NCBI GenBank assembly: GCA_013373205.1
Contig: JABXIG010000003.1
Location: forward strand, 1-64,000
Reading direction: 5' to 3'
Length of the DNA: 64,000 bases
From: Methylocystaceae bacterium
GTDB lineage: Bacteria > Pseudomonadota > Alphaproteobacteria > Rhodospirillales > Terasakiellaceae
The translations under genes and the position numbers were made by a program. This document shows positions 39,687 to 50,213 of the stretch, piece after piece. How positions within the stretch are numbered: the stretch's first letter is position 1; each line of letters starts with the position of its first letter. Below the pieces are notes generated by a model. The model saw only the letters and a program-made list of their open reading frames with translations, did no database searches and was not told the DNA's origin.

Positions 39687-41828
39687 TTAAAATTCAGCTT
39701 GTTGGGCACGCACTTCTACAATTTTTTTACTGGCTTCCATGGCATCATTCAAGGTGATAATGCCGCGTGCCTTTAACATGGGGATCATACGTTGGAAAAT
39801 ACCTGCTGTGACGAGGGCATCTCCGATGGCAGTATGTCGGCCTTCAATCTCGATCCCAAAGCGTTTGGCAATGTCATTCAGGCCATGGTTTTGGGTATGG
39901 TCATGCAAAAAGACGGACAGTAATAAGGTATCTAAAACAGGATGTTCAAAGTTTACCCCACATTCGGCTTCTTTAAGCTGCAAGAATTTCATGTCAAAGG
40001 CCGCGTTATGGGCAACCAGAACTGCATCTTTGGCAAATTCATGGAATTGGGGCAGGACAATTTGTGCGGGCGGCTTGTCTTTGACCATATCATCGGTGAT
40101 GCCATGAAACTTGATGGAGCTTTTGGGGATTATTCGTTTTGGGTTGACGATTCGGGCAAAGGATTCTCCTGTGAGAATACGACCATTTAGAATACGTACC
40201 CCGGCAATGGCAATGATTTCGTCACCTGCTGATGGTTTCAAGCCGGTTGTTTCTGTATCAAAAACGACAAAGGACAGTTCGCTTAACGGGGTGTCCGCCA
40301 GTTCAGGCGTTATTTTGTTGGGCTGACTTAACAGGCTGAAATCATAAAATTCCGGGCGCTGTGGCAGGTCTTCGCTGGTGTGGTCTGCAATGGGGCGATG
40401 GGATGGGATCATGGGCAGGCGAAGACGGGCGCGATTATTGGTGATTGTTTCGCTCCACATCTCGCAGCGGTGATGTTCTAAAATATCGCGCAGGCTCATA
40501 CCGCCGATGGATTCAGCAAGGTTTGTATCCAGCCAACTGTCAATGGTGCTGGATGAAACCGACTGTCCCTCCCAGATGATATCAATATGAACTTTACCGT
40601 CGCGAGCGATGGTCTGTAGATCGAAACTTTCTGCCCCAATGGTGTCATGAAGACGATGGACGAGTTGCACAAGGGCAAGCAATAACGAATGACTGTCCCC
40701 ATGCAGCCAGGCGGGAATGCCGGTCATCATGGCAGTGATATTCTGCTCGTCATTCAAACGCAAAGAAACGAGGCTCAGTAAATTGGCTGAGTAAATATCC
40801 GCCATGGGCCAGTGTCCGGTGGCAAGCCCGTGATAATCCTCGGCTAATTGATCCAGTTTTTTGGACAGTTTTTGACTTTCGGCGACCAGAACATCCTGAA
40901 ACTGCGTGCGGATGGTATCATCCATGTGTCCGGCATGGGACAGCATTTCAGAGGCCGCGCGCAGATTGGCAATAGGTTGGCGCAGGCCTTCTGTCGCTTC
41001 GCGCAAAAGATGGTCACGTTTTCCAAGGGCATTCAGTTCTTCGGTGGCATCTTCAAATGTCAGGATGTAACTTTCAGGGGATTTTTCTTCTTCATCCAGA
41101 ACTAGGCTCATGCGTGCTTCTAAGGTGTAGCGTCCGTCAACGGTTGCACAGACGAAAGATGCACTTAAGCCATCAGGATGGTTTTCAAAGCGATTTTCGG
41201 CCAGACGGTTTCGCAGACGTCGCATGGAATGCAGCAAAGGAGGGCTGTCAATGACGCGAAACAGGCTGCGCATCAACCCAATATCACCACTGACATGCAA
41301 TAAGGACAGTGCCCGTTGATTATAGAGTAAAACCTGATTGTTCAGATTACAGATGATGACCCCTTGATGCAGGTCTTTCAAGATGGCTTCCAGAGTCTTT
41401 TTTTGTTCGGTCGTCTGCGCGGTGGCTTGTTTGATGGTTTGATCAACCTCTATGCGCTGGCGGCGATATTGTCGGGCAAGATCATGGACGGTTTCTGGTA
41501 AATGGTCGAGATATTTACCCGTTTCCAGTTCGACACGATGATCGCGGTTGCCGTGCAGGATGGTTTGAATATCGCGGATGAGCCCTTGAATAGGGGCAGC
41601 TATATTCAGATCAAACAAAGCTCCGATCGCCACAATACAGAGGATCAGGCCCATACAAGAGGCCATGCCAAACAAAAGGAGGCTGCTGGCCGGGTCCTGA
41701 TGGGTGAGGATATGATGGTAGGCAAAATAAAAACCCGGCACGATGATGGCCGGAACACATAGGCTCAGTAATAAAAAAAAGAGAAAGGTACGCAAACGTA
41801 AGCTGAATTTTGAAAGTCGTTTCAGCAT
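39687..41828 (-). CDS. Membrane sensor kinase-like protein fused to a DnaQ-type 3'-5' exonuclease
   Basis: A 713-residue fusion. Two membrane helices (about 14-36 and 50-72) are followed by a HAMP-like linker, a coiled coil, a PAS domain (about 145-260) and a dimerisation helix reading LREATEGLRQPIANLRAASEML, where the phosphoacceptor histidine expected beside LRQP is missing. The following ATPase-like part (about 340-470) lacks clear N and G boxes. The C-terminal 190 residues are an intact DEDDh exonuclease: DTETTG (524-529), HNAAFD (607-612), and His665 with Asp670 in HTAIGDALVT. It looks like a membrane-tethered nuclease with a dead kinase module as sensor or dimeriser. It is 6 bp downstream of a response regulator gene. 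Confidence 0.85.
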   Translation of the reverse strand: MLKRLSKFSLRLRTFLFFLLLSLCVPAIIVPGFYFAYHHILTHQDPASSLLLFGMASCMGLILCIVAIGALFDLNIAAPIQGLIRDIQTILHGNRDHRVELETGKYLDHLPETVHDLARQYRRQRIEVDQTIKQATAQTTEQKKTLEAILKDLHQGVIICNLNNQVLLYNQRALSLLHVSGDIGLMRSLFRVIDSPPLLHSMRRLRNRLAENRFENHPDGLSASFVCATVDGRYTLEARMSLVLDEEEKSPESYILTFEDATEELNALGKRDHLLREATEGLRQPIANLRAASEMLSHAGHMDDTIRTQFQDVLVAESQKLSKKLDQLAEDYHGLATGHWPMADIYSANLLSLVSLRLNDEQNITAMMTGIPAWLHGDSHSLLLALVQLVHRLHDTIGAESFDLQTIARDGKVHIDIIWEGQSVSSSTIDSWLDTNLAESIGGMSLRDILEHHRCEMWSETITNNRARLRLPMIPSHRPIADHTSEDLPQRPEFYDFSLLSQPNKITPELADTPLSELSFVVFDTETTGLKPSAGDEIIAIAGVRILNGRILTGESFARIVNPKRIIPKSSIKFHGITDDMVKDKPPAQIVLPQFHEFAKDAVLVAHNAAFDMKFLQLKEAECGVNFEHPVLDTLLLSVFLHDHTQNHGLNDIAKRFGIEIEGRHTAIGDALVTAGIFQRMIPMLKARGIITLNDAMEASKKIVEVRAQQAEF

Positions 41829-41834
41829 GTTGAT

Positions 41835-42206
41835 TTACGCATCGCCCAAAAGTTCTCTGACCCGTTTAGTCAATTCGCTGGTGGAAAACGGTTTGGTGAC
41901 ATATTCATTAGCGCCAAGGGCAAGGCCTTTTTCTTTTTCAACTTCACGCCCTTTGGCCGTTAACATTATGATCGGAATACTGGCCCATTCTTCGGAACGA
42001 CGCAGGGTCTGGCAGACATCATAGCCATCGCGGCCCGGGATCATCAGGTCCAGTAAAATCAGGTCTGGTGTTTTTTCGACCACGGCTTCTAGAGCAGCAT
42101 TGCCGTCGCGGGCAATGCGTACGTCATAGCCTGCTTGTGTCATAAGAAATTCAAGCGAAAGAACAATGTTCGGTTCGTCATCGACAACCAATACGGTTTT
42201 GGTCAT
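41835..42206 (-). CDS. Single-domain response regulator
   Basis: A 123-residue CheY-like receiver with no output domain. The acidic pocket (DDE, 9-11), the phosphorylated Asp53 (LLDLMIPG), Thr/Ser switch (MLTAKG) and Lys104 (VTKPF) are all present. It lies 6 bp upstream of the sensor/exonuclease gene, so it is probably its partner, but the fused kinase lacks a His and could not phosphorylate it; another kinase may do so. Confidence 0.93.
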   Translation of the reverse strand: MTKTVLVVDDEPNIVLSLEFLMTQAGYDVRIARDGNAALEAVVEKTPDLILLDLMIPGRDGYDVCQTLRRSEEWASIPIIMLTAKGREVEKEKGLALGANEYVTKPFSTSELTKRVRELLGDA

Positions 42207-42305
42207 TGTTTTGTGGAGCCTCCAAAGCAGATATTTTATGTTTTTATGTTTTTATGATTTTTTTTTACATACTATTCTGATTGCCGCCCGGTTGCAAGAG
42301 ACAGG

Positions 42306-43241
42306 CTATTCGACCAATGCGCTTTCCAGCAAGCGTTTGGCGTAATTGATTTGTTGCCAGACAAGCGATGGTGTGGCTGAAACAGGGGGTTCCCCAACCT
42401 CCATTTTTGAGGGGCCAAACAAGAGATGATTGATGGCAATCAGGTCGGCCAGAACAACACCACATAAACGGTTGACCTGAGCTGGCGTAATGACATGACT
42501 GCTTGGTTTTAAAATAGTGACGCCCCCTTTTAAGGGGATTTTGTTTTTATCGCTGTAGAGTTTAAGCAAGAAGATCAGCTTATTGGCCTCGTTATAGACA
42601 TGGATGGGACGCTTCGGCGTAATTGCCTGAGGCAGGGCCGTTGGGATTTCACTGCACTTGTCTGTATCACACAGGTTTTTCACGAGCCGGCTGATAAGGC
42701 GCGCACGATGAAGCACATGATTGGGCTGAATGGACGGACTCCCAAGTTCCAACAGTAAAAGCTCAATCCGGTCCAGGGTCGAAAAGGGGTTACGACTGGA
42801 CGCATTGGAGGAGAGGTCAAAGCCATTTAAAGATGCAAATTCATGTTCATTAATGATGTTGTTTGTGATGGCATAGTCATCAAATTTAGTATGAATATTC
42901 ATCATTAGCTGGCGCACGTCTTCTACATTATAAGGTTTAATGTCCAAGGTCGTGTGCCCAGCAATGTCCTGTCCCAACATGCGAAGATAAGCATTTAATC
43001 GCAGGTCAATATCAATGGCGCGTTGGAAGATGTGCCTGTTTTGGAGGCTTGTCTGGCAGTCATCGCAGAGGGTGGCCAGATTGTTGCTATCGGCCTGCAT
43101 TTTACGCATGGCGGTAATCAGATTGCGGGTCAGACTTTCGCTATATGCCGTAAATTTCTGATCGTATGCCATTGCAGGTTGTGATGCAATGATCCATATG
43201 GATGTATGTAAAACCATAATAAAAGTTCGGAATTTGTTCAT
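42306..43241 (-). CDS. Exported hypothetical protein
   Basis: From the ATG at 43241 it has 311 residues. It begins with a signal peptide (NKFRTFIMVLHTSIWIIASQPAMA). The mature part is largely helical and has pairs of Cys (LCDDCQTS, LCDTDKC) and the segment NHVLHRARLISRLVKNL. I do not recognise a family. It should be periplasmic. It is the next gene upstream of the response regulator (99 bp gap), so a link with that operon is possible but unproven. Confidence 0.7.
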   Translation of the reverse strand: MNKFRTFIMVLHTSIWIIASQPAMAYDQKFTAYSESLTRNLITAMRKMQADSNNLATLCDDCQTSLQNRHIFQRAIDIDLRLNAYLRMLGQDIAGHTTLDIKPYNVEDVRQLMMNIHTKFDDYAITNNIINEHEFASLNGFDLSSNASSRNPFSTLDRIELLLLELGSPSIQPNHVLHRARLISRLVKNLCDTDKCSEIPTALPQAITPKRPIHVYNEANKLIFLLKLYSDKNKIPLKGGVTILKPSSHVITPAQVNRLCGVVLADLIAINHLLFGPSKMEVGEPPVSATPSLVWQQINYAKRLLESALVE

Positions 43242-43434
43242 TATATAAAATGACCTTATTGAAAATTCCAAAAGTTTTTCAATCATAGATAAACTTTATA
43301 ATGAACGCCAGCAAAATGCATTTTTACAGGGGTGTTAATTGAGTGTATATGTGCTAAAAGACAAGCAAATTATTGTCAGGGGCCTGATAGGTGCCTTGGC
43401 AGAACAGATTTAATTCTACAAGGATTTCAGCAAG

Positions 43435-45114
<1,680 letters not shown>

Positions 45115-45135
45115 TTTTTTACATAATGTATAAAT

Positions 45136-45168
45136 AAAAGCCCGGTTTGACCGGGCTTTTATTTTTTT
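45136..45168 (+). terminator. Bidirectional terminator after ettA
   Basis: AAAAGCCCGGT pairs perfectly with ACCGGGCTTTT around TTG, and a long T tract follows. The A tract on the other side makes it usable on both strands; the stop codon of the opposing gene falls inside it. Confidence 0.9.
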
Positions 45169-45653
45169 TGCTTTAGGAAATCAACTTGGTCTTTGACAAG
45201 GTCTGGGCGTTTCGCAAGTAAAGATTTTATTTCTTTAAAAGTATCTGGTCCTGAGAGATGCTTTTTGTATCTTTCCCGACCGTCTTTACCAGAGAAAAGA
45301 CTGCACAAAACCTCGACTAACTCTGCTTCAAAACACTCAATTGATTTTGTCGACATATGTTCTAAGTTGCATGTTAGGCAAGCATATTCATATTGTGCTA
45401 ATAGTTCTCCAAAGTGGAAAGCGCAGTTTTCTTGGGATATGTATTTTTCCCAGTGGTAGCTTATTTGACACCGAATACCATGAAGAACTTGGAGGCTATC
45501 AATTTCTTTTTGGTGCTTTAAAGCATTTCGTTGTTCTTTTGTTTGATATGCTAAAATTATAAAGGTTAGAGCAACGCAGATATTAGCGACAGCTATGATG
45601 ATATCATAATAGTCTCTTACAACTGATATTATCGCATCAGGATTAGTCATCAT
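45159..45653 (-). CDS. Hypothetical single-pass membrane protein
   Basis: A 164-residue protein with one membrane helix near the N-terminus (DIIIAVANICVALTFIILAY) followed by about 125 charged, helical cytoplasmic residues with several Cys (CQISYHWEKYIS, LTCNLEHM). I do not recognise a family. The sequence is more AT-rich than its neighbours. The start overlaps the upstream 60-residue gene by 11 bp, so the pair is likely translated together. It ends inside the ettA terminator. Confidence 0.65.
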   Translation of the reverse strand: MMTNPDAIISVVRDYYDIIIAVANICVALTFIILAYQTKEQRNALKHQKEIDSLQVLHGIRCQISYHWEKYISQENCAFHFGELLAQYEYACLTCNLEHMSTKSIECFEAELVEVLCSLFSGKDGRERYKKHLSGPDTFKEIKSLLAKRPDLVKDQVDFLKQKK

Positions 45654-45825
45654 TTTTGTCGTTTGATGATGCTCCAGAATCTTGCTGCCTCTGTGGTGAT
45701 GGCTGTAAATGAGATGTTGTTGCTGAGTTTTTTGCGTATTCTAGATCCTGTACAGCAAGATGGGACGTGGGCGCACTTTCTTTCAGAAAACCATCAACGT
45801 TTGACTTATCATTTAACTTGCTCAT
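45643..45825 (-). CDS. 60-residue hydrophilic hypothetical protein
   Basis: A short hydrophilic, Ser/Gln/Asp-rich sequence (MSKLNDKSNVDGFLKESAPT and QPSPQRQQDSG) that is probably disordered. There is no recognisable domain. GAGGAA lies 6 bases before the ATG, a good ribosome site, and it overlaps the next gene by 11 bp, which argues that it is real and coupled to it. The low-complexity composition leaves some doubt. Confidence 0.5.
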   Translation of the reverse strand: MSKLNDKSNVDGFLKESAPTSHLAVQDLEYAKNSATTSHLQPSPQRQQDSGASSNDKNDD

Positions 45826-46028
45826 CTGTTCCTCACAAAAATTGTATGAAATTGTGTTGTTGCCTGATGTGGAGTATATATTAAATGGGATATATAAAGT
45901 AGAAAAAGATTGATGTTATAAAATAAAGAGTGACAGCTACCTTTTACCGATCAACCTTGTCATCAATGGGTTTATTTCGGGATAATCTGTTCAAGCGAAA
46001 CGGCTAGAATCAGTTTCATGAAAACCGA

Positions 46029-46055
46029 TTGTCCCGGCCTGCGCCGGGATGACAG
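46029..46055. repeat. REP-like palindrome, copy 1
   Basis: TCCCGGC-CTGC-GCCGGGA with the flanking GATGAC. It aligns with the element at 56521-56550 over about 30 bases, sharing AACCG on the left and CGGGATGAC on the right. Such CCCGG hairpins ending in GATGAC are common dispersed repeats in alphaproteobacterial intergenic DNA. Confidence 0.7.
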
Positions 46056-46102
46056 ATGGTGGTGAAGTTTATGATATTATTCATGCAATAGAGACAAGTG
46101 TC

Positions 46103-46123
46103 ATGCCGTACTTGTTACGGCAT
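46103..46123. repeat. Second short palindrome
   Basis: ATGCCGTA-CTTGT-TACGGCAT, a perfect 8-bp stem with a 5-base loop, preceded by GTC. It is similar in style to the nearby REP-like hairpin but has a different core. No gene spans it. Confidence 0.5.
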
Positions 46124-46192
46124 AATGGGTTGATGTCATTTACTTAACTTTCCCCATGATCGTGCAAGAACTGTGCGATGATGGTTTTGACC

Positions 46193-46432
46193 TTAAGAAC
46201 GGGCAAGAAAAGTTTTGACTTGTTCTTCTGTCGGGACGCTTCCGGCATGTACTGTTACGTCATCGACGACAACGCCCGGTGTTGACATGACGCCATAGCC
46301 CATAATCGCAGCGACATCGGTGACTTTTTCGATTTCAATTTCAATGCCATTTTTTTCGGCATGGTCTTGAATAACTTGGGCGGTTTGTTGGCATTTTTTA
46401 CAGCCTGAGCCTAAGACTTTAACGTTTTTCAT
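46193..46432 (-). CDS. Small thioredoxin-like protein
   Basis: A 79-residue thioredoxin-fold protein of the 'redox-active disulfide' type. It has the active site GSGCKKCQQT, the cis-Pro region STPGVVVDD, and no signal peptide. Proteins like this are nearly always beside a DUF318 permease, as here (11 bp after it). They may deliver electrons or bind a metal or metalloid. The ATG at 46432 is supported by AGGAGAA. Confidence 0.9.
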   Translation of the reverse strand: MKNVKVLGSGCKKCQQTAQVIQDHAEKNGIEIEIEKVTDVAAIMGYGVMSTPGVVVDDVTVHAGSVPTEEQVKTFLARS

Positions 46433-46443
46433 CACTTTTCTCC

Positions 46444-47409
46444 TCACATGGCCAGTGCGTTAAACAGGTAGCCGACAAAAATGAAGGCGATTGCCAAGAA
46501 ACTGGCGAAGTAAACTAAACCCTGGATGCGAATGACTTTTCTGAGAATTACAAATTCCGGAATTGAAATCGCAACCACGCTCATCATTAAGACAATGACC
46601 GTTCCGATCGGGACGCCTTTGCCAAGCAGGGCCTCGACAACGGGAATGACCCCGGTTGCATTTGAATAAAGCGGAATGCCTGAAACAACAGCAAGAGGAA
46701 CGGCAAACCAGTTGTCCGCAGAGGCATATTCAGCGAAGAAACCTGTGGGGACATAGCCGTGTAATGCGGCACCGATGGCAATTCCCAAAAAGACATATGT
46801 CCAGATGCGTCCGACGATTTCCTTAACTTCACCCCAGGCAAACAAAATGCGTCCTATTAATGTTGTGTCGTAAGTGGGCTGGATGACCTGTCCAGTTTTG
46901 ATTTTCCAGACATAGTCTTCGACATATCTGTCCATTTTAAAATAATCGGTCGCCCATCCCCCAAACATGCCCACCAGCAATCCGGTGATGATGTAGATCA
47001 GGGTCAATTCCCAGCCGATGACAGTCCCTAAAATCACAACAGCCACTTCATTAATCATGGGGGAGGCAATGAGAAAGGCCATGGTGGCCCCGACAGGGAT
47101 GCCGGCTTCGACAAAACCGATAAAAAGCGGCACGGAGGAGCAGGAACAAAATGGCGTCACAGCCCCCAAGCTTACCGCAAGAAAATAAGAAACAGTCTTT
47201 GGTTTGCCTTCAATATAGGTTCTGATTTTTTCAGGTGATAAGATGGAGCGAAACAATCCCATGACAAAGATAATCAGTGTCAGCAAGAAAAAAATTTTGC
47301 TTGTGTCTTCGATAAAGAAATGAATTGAATTGCCAAGCTTTGTACCGGTTTCAATGCCGAAAACATCATAGGTCAACCAACTGGCAAGCCATGTAAAAGA
47401 CTCAAGCAT
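46444..47409 (-). CDS. DUF318/ArsP-family permease
   Basis: A 321-residue inner-membrane protein with about eight to ten helices. The family core is TPFCSCSSVPLFIGFVEAGIPVGATM with a Cys-rich first turn, then FLIASPMINEVA and a later PLYSNATGVIPVVEALL. Some members export organoarsenicals (ArsP) but most have no proven substrate. It is encoded with the thioredoxin-like protein directly after it. GGGGAGG precedes the ATG. No ArsR regulator is adjacent. Confidence 0.9.
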   Translation of the reverse strand: MLESFTWLASWLTYDVFGIETGTKLGNSIHFFIEDTSKIFFLLTLIIFVMGLFRSILSPEKIRTYIEGKPKTVSYFLAVSLGAVTPFCSCSSVPLFIGFVEAGIPVGATMAFLIASPMINEVAVVILGTVIGWELTLIYIITGLLVGMFGGWATDYFKMDRYVEDYVWKIKTGQVIQPTYDTTLIGRILFAWGEVKEIVGRIWTYVFLGIAIGAALHGYVPTGFFAEYASADNWFAVPLAVVSGIPLYSNATGVIPVVEALLGKGVPIGTVIVLMMSVVAISIPEFVILRKVIRIQGLVYFASFLAIAFIFVGYLFNALAM

Positions 47410-47544
47410 GCAAACCTCCCCTTAAACGTGGTGGACGGTTTCGTTTCATCTATCAGCATGCGCTTGGGTGTAATGTTTGTCAATCTAACTCTACTGTTGG
47501 CATAGGGGTGAAAGAATTAGATTTCAGGTGTTTAGAGCCTTTAA

Positions 47545-47588
47545 TTATAGCTTCCCCCTTCGACTAAGTGCGAAGAGGGAAGCTATAA
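47545..47588. terminator. Long hairpin after the DUF4405 gene
   Basis: TTATAGCTTCCC (47545-47556) pairs with GGGAAGCTATAA (47577-47588), and an inner stem CTTCG/CGAAG extends it with one mismatch, giving a 17-bp stem. It lies just after the stop codon of the minus-strand gene at 47594. There is no T tract, so its role as a terminator is a guess. Confidence 0.45.
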
Positions 47589-47593
47589 CGGGG

Positions 47594-48094
47594 TCAGTTT
47601 GGTCCAAGGTCTTTAATGAGAGAGGGACCGAGTGGTTTATTTGACTTTTTCGCAATCTCCTGAAGAGACAGACTGAGGTCATCCATCACATATCCTTTGG
47701 CGGATAGTCGCTCTTTTAACTGCTCAGGGCTAAGATCAAAGAGCGGGGCAAGCTGCGCAATATTCCCTTTATGAAGGGCGCTGACGGCCATACGCATGGG
47801 ATTGCTTTGCGTTCCGCTGGAGGTCAGGCTTGGATAGGCAAAAGCAAGGCTGGCAATAAGGGACAGGACAAGAGCGATATACATCGGCTTTTTTTTAAAA
47901 TAAGTCTTAAAGGCCCCCCAGTTGCGCCAGACATGAAACACCACCGGGACAATCAAGACCATGGACAGCCATTCATGCATTGAATGGAAGGTAGAGGAAG
48001 AAATGTGAAAAAACAGGAAAACACCAGACAGGGTGGAAACGGCAAAGAGCCCCACAGTCAGGGTTGTGCCATAGGTTTTGAGAAATTTTTGCAT
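47594..48094 (-). CDS. DUF4405 membrane protein
   Basis: A 166-residue protein. The first half has two or three membrane helices with the family histidines (HISSSTFHSMHEWLSMVLIVPVVFHVWRNW), which suggests a heme-binding b-type cytochrome-like fold. The second half (after about 105) is a soluble tail with QLAPLFDLSPEQLKERL. The function is unknown. It precedes the permease-thioredoxin genes on the same strand with a long gap. Confidence 0.85.
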   Translation of the reverse strand: MQKFLKTYGTTLTVGLFAVSTLSGVFLFFHISSSTFHSMHEWLSMVLIVPVVFHVWRNWGAFKTYFKKKPMYIALVLSLIASLAFAYPSLTSSGTQSNPMRMAVSALHKGNIAQLAPLFDLSPEQLKERLSAKGYVMDDLSLSLQEIAKKSNKPLGPSLIKDLGPN

Positions 48095-48219
48095 GGTTCA
48101 GAACAGTCACGTTATCTAAGGAATATGTTTTTTTACACTATTCTTGTCACCGCAGTGTGTCTTGCCAAGAACGAAATTGTAACGCATTGTAACTTATCAA
48201 AAATGAAAGCGAAAAATGA

Positions 48220-48942
48220 ATGATGACTTCATTGGCTGATTGGGAACTTGTTGTGCTGCTGTCCATCGCAGCCGGGATTACGATCCCGGCGGGGGGCTTG
48301 TTTGCGCGTGTTGAACATATCAGCCCGAAATGGCTGGAAAAAGAATTTCGCCACTCTGTGATCGCCTTTGGTGGCGGGGCCTTGTTGGCGGCGGTATCCT
48401 TGGTATTGGTGCCACAAGGGGTTGAAACCAGCCCGCCAGTTTTATCGGTTGCCCTCTTTTTATTAGGCGGTGTTGTTTTTTATGGGCTGGACCGTTTGAT
48501 CCAAAGCCGTGGAGGCAGTTATTCACAGCTGATCGCCATGGTTTCTGACTTTATGCCTGAGGCAATGGCGTTAGGGGCCATGCTCACACAGGATTATAAG
48601 TCTGCCTTGCTACTGGCCTTTTTGATTGGTCTGCAAAATTTCCCCGAAGGTTTTAATGCATATCGAGAGATTTTATGTAAAGGTCATCATGGGGGGCAGA
48701 AAATTTTATTGTGGTTTTCTGCACTTGTTTTAATTGGTCCTGTTTGTGCGCTTTTGGGCTTGGAATATCTTGCTCACATGCCTGTGGTCATGGGCGGCAT
48801 TATGATGTTTGCCGCCGGTGGTATCCTCTATTTAGTCTTTCAGGATATCGCGCCTGAGGCCCGTTTGAAACACCGTTGGGCCCCACCCCTTGGCGCTGTT
48901 TTTGGCTTTGGGCTGGGGCTGATCGGTCACTTGTTGTTATAG
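48220..48942 (+). CDS. ZIP-family metal transporter
   Basis: A 240-residue membrane protein with about eight helices. The metal-binding helix motifs are SDFMPEAMALGAM and GLQNFPEGFNAYREI, with a third FQDIAPEARLKH. Such proteins move zinc or other divalent metals into the cytoplasm. No signal for a metal-specific regulator is visible in the promoter. The 3' end overlaps the convergent peroxiredoxin gene by 6 bp. Confidence 0.9.
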   Translation: MMTSLADWELVVLLSIAAGITIPAGGLFARVEHISPKWLEKEFRHSVIAFGGGALLAAVSLVLVPQGVETSPPVLSVALFLLGGVVFYGLDRLIQSRGGSYSQLIAMVSDFMPEAMALGAMLTQDYKSALLLAFLIGLQNFPEGFNAYREILCKGHHGGQKILLWFSALVLIGPVCALLGLEYLAHMPVVMGGIMMFAAGGILYLVFQDIAPEARLKHRWAPPLGAVFGFGLGLIGHLLL

Positions 48943-49437
48943 CTGTTCAAGCATGGTGTCGGCATCTGAAACTTCAAATTTGCCGCCTTCTTCCACATTG
49001 AGCTGGCGAACGACACCATTTTCCACCAGCATGGAATAACGCTGGCTGCGCATCCCCATACCACGGGCGGTGAGGTCAAGTTCAAGACCCAAGGCTTTGG
49101 TCCAGGTCGCACTGCCATCGCCTAAAAAACGGATTTTTCCAATGGCATTCTGGTCTTTGCCCCAAGCGGCCATAACAAAACCGTCGTTGGTGGCAACGCA
49201 CCAGATTTCATCAACGCCTTTGTCCTTAAAGGCCGCAATCTGATCACGATAGCCCGGCACATGTTTGGCTGAACAGGTTGGGGTATAGGCGCCGGGGACG
49301 GCAAAGATAACAATCTTTTTACCAGCGACGGCCTCACTGACTTTGACGGTTTCCGGTCCTAACGGGCAAGCCTCGCCAAATTGTGTGGACTCGGCGAGTT
49401 CGCCGTCGGGTAAAGTGTCACCAACTTTAATGCTCAT
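48937..49437 (-). CDS. Peroxiredoxin (Prx5 type)
   Basis: A 166-residue thiol peroxidase that reduces peroxides with glutathione or thioredoxin. The peroxidatic Cys55 is in VPGAYTPTCS, with downstream DEIWCVATNDGFVM as in Prx5 proteins. The sequence starts MSIKVGDTLPDGEL. AGGAGAT precedes the ATG. Confidence 0.95.
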   Translation of the reverse strand: MSIKVGDTLPDGELAESTQFGEACPLGPETVKVSEAVAGKKIVIFAVPGAYTPTCSAKHVPGYRDQIAAFKDKGVDEIWCVATNDGFVMAAWGKDQNAIGKIRFLGDGSATWTKALGLELDLTARGMGMRSQRYSMLVENGVVRQLNVEEGGKFEVSDADTMLEQL

Positions 49438-49583
49438 ATTGATCTCCTTGAATGAGTGTTAGCACTATATAGGAAGGAGATCGTACATCGGCAATATAAC
49501 GGTTTGTTTGAGGGAGAGGATTGTCGATTTTTTAAATCGGCATATGTACAATGAGAAACGTTCATCATGAAAAGGAATAGAAC

Positions 49584-50213
49584 ATGGGGAATAACAGTAG
49601 CCGATTTTGGGACCGTCATGCCGAAGGGTATGCCAAACGCGCGATTTCAGATGAAGCCACGTATCAGCAGAAACTGAAAAAGACGCAAGCTTACATGACA
49701 CCTGAAATGTCCGTTCTGGAAATTGGCTGTGGCACAGGGACGACGGCGATTTATCATGCCCCGTATGTGAACCATATTCATGCGATGGATGTTTCAGCAG
49801 AGATGGTGAAAATTGCTGAAGAAAAGACGAAGGCCGCACAGATTGATAATATCACCTATGACTGTTCTGATTTTGATAGTCTGAATGTTGATAATGAAAA
49901 ATACGATATGGTAATGGCGCACAATTTGATCCATCTCTTACCGGATCGTGATGCGGCCTTGAATAAGATTAATGCGCTCTTAAAACCGGGTGGGATGTTT
50001 GTCAGTTCAACAGCCTGTTTGCATAGCGGGGCTCTTAATCTTTTGCGTCTTATTCTTCCTATTGGACAGGTCTTTGGGCGATTGCCTTTGGTGCGTTTTT
50101 TTAGCTCGCGTCAGTTTGAAGACAGTCTAACAAAAGCGGGCTTTGAGGTTGAATTCAAGTGGCAACCGGGAAAAGTGAAGGCTTTTTTTGTGATTGCGCG
50201 CAAAGTTTCCTAG
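49584..50213 (+). CDS. Class I SAM-dependent methyltransferase
   Basis: A 209-residue Rossmann-fold methyltransferase of the UbiE-like type with the SAM motif VLEIGCGTGTT, the acidic loop AMDVSAEMV, and LIHLLPDRDAALNKINALLKPGG. The substrate cannot be named from sequence. AAGGAA precedes the ATG. The 3' end overlaps the convergent SleB gene by 4 bp. Confidence 0.88.
   Translation: MGNNSSRFWDRHAEGYAKRAISDEATYQQKLKKTQAYMTPEMSVLEIGCGTGTTAIYHAPYVNHIHAMDVSAEMVKIAEEKTKAAQIDNITYDCSDFDSLNVDNEKYDMVMAHNLIHLLPDRDAALNKINALLKPGGMFVSSTACLHSGALNLLRLILPIGQVFGRLPLVRFFSSRQFEDSLTKAGFEVEFKWQPGKVKAFFVIARKVS

Larger units (their letters stand above)
45826..46192. other. Intergenic region with two palindromic elements
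   Basis: No gene is visible in this 367-base stretch. It contains two hairpins, annotated separately, one of which is a copy of a dispersed REP-like element. The rest is AT-rich and includes the promoter of the preceding 60-residue gene. Confidence 0.6.
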
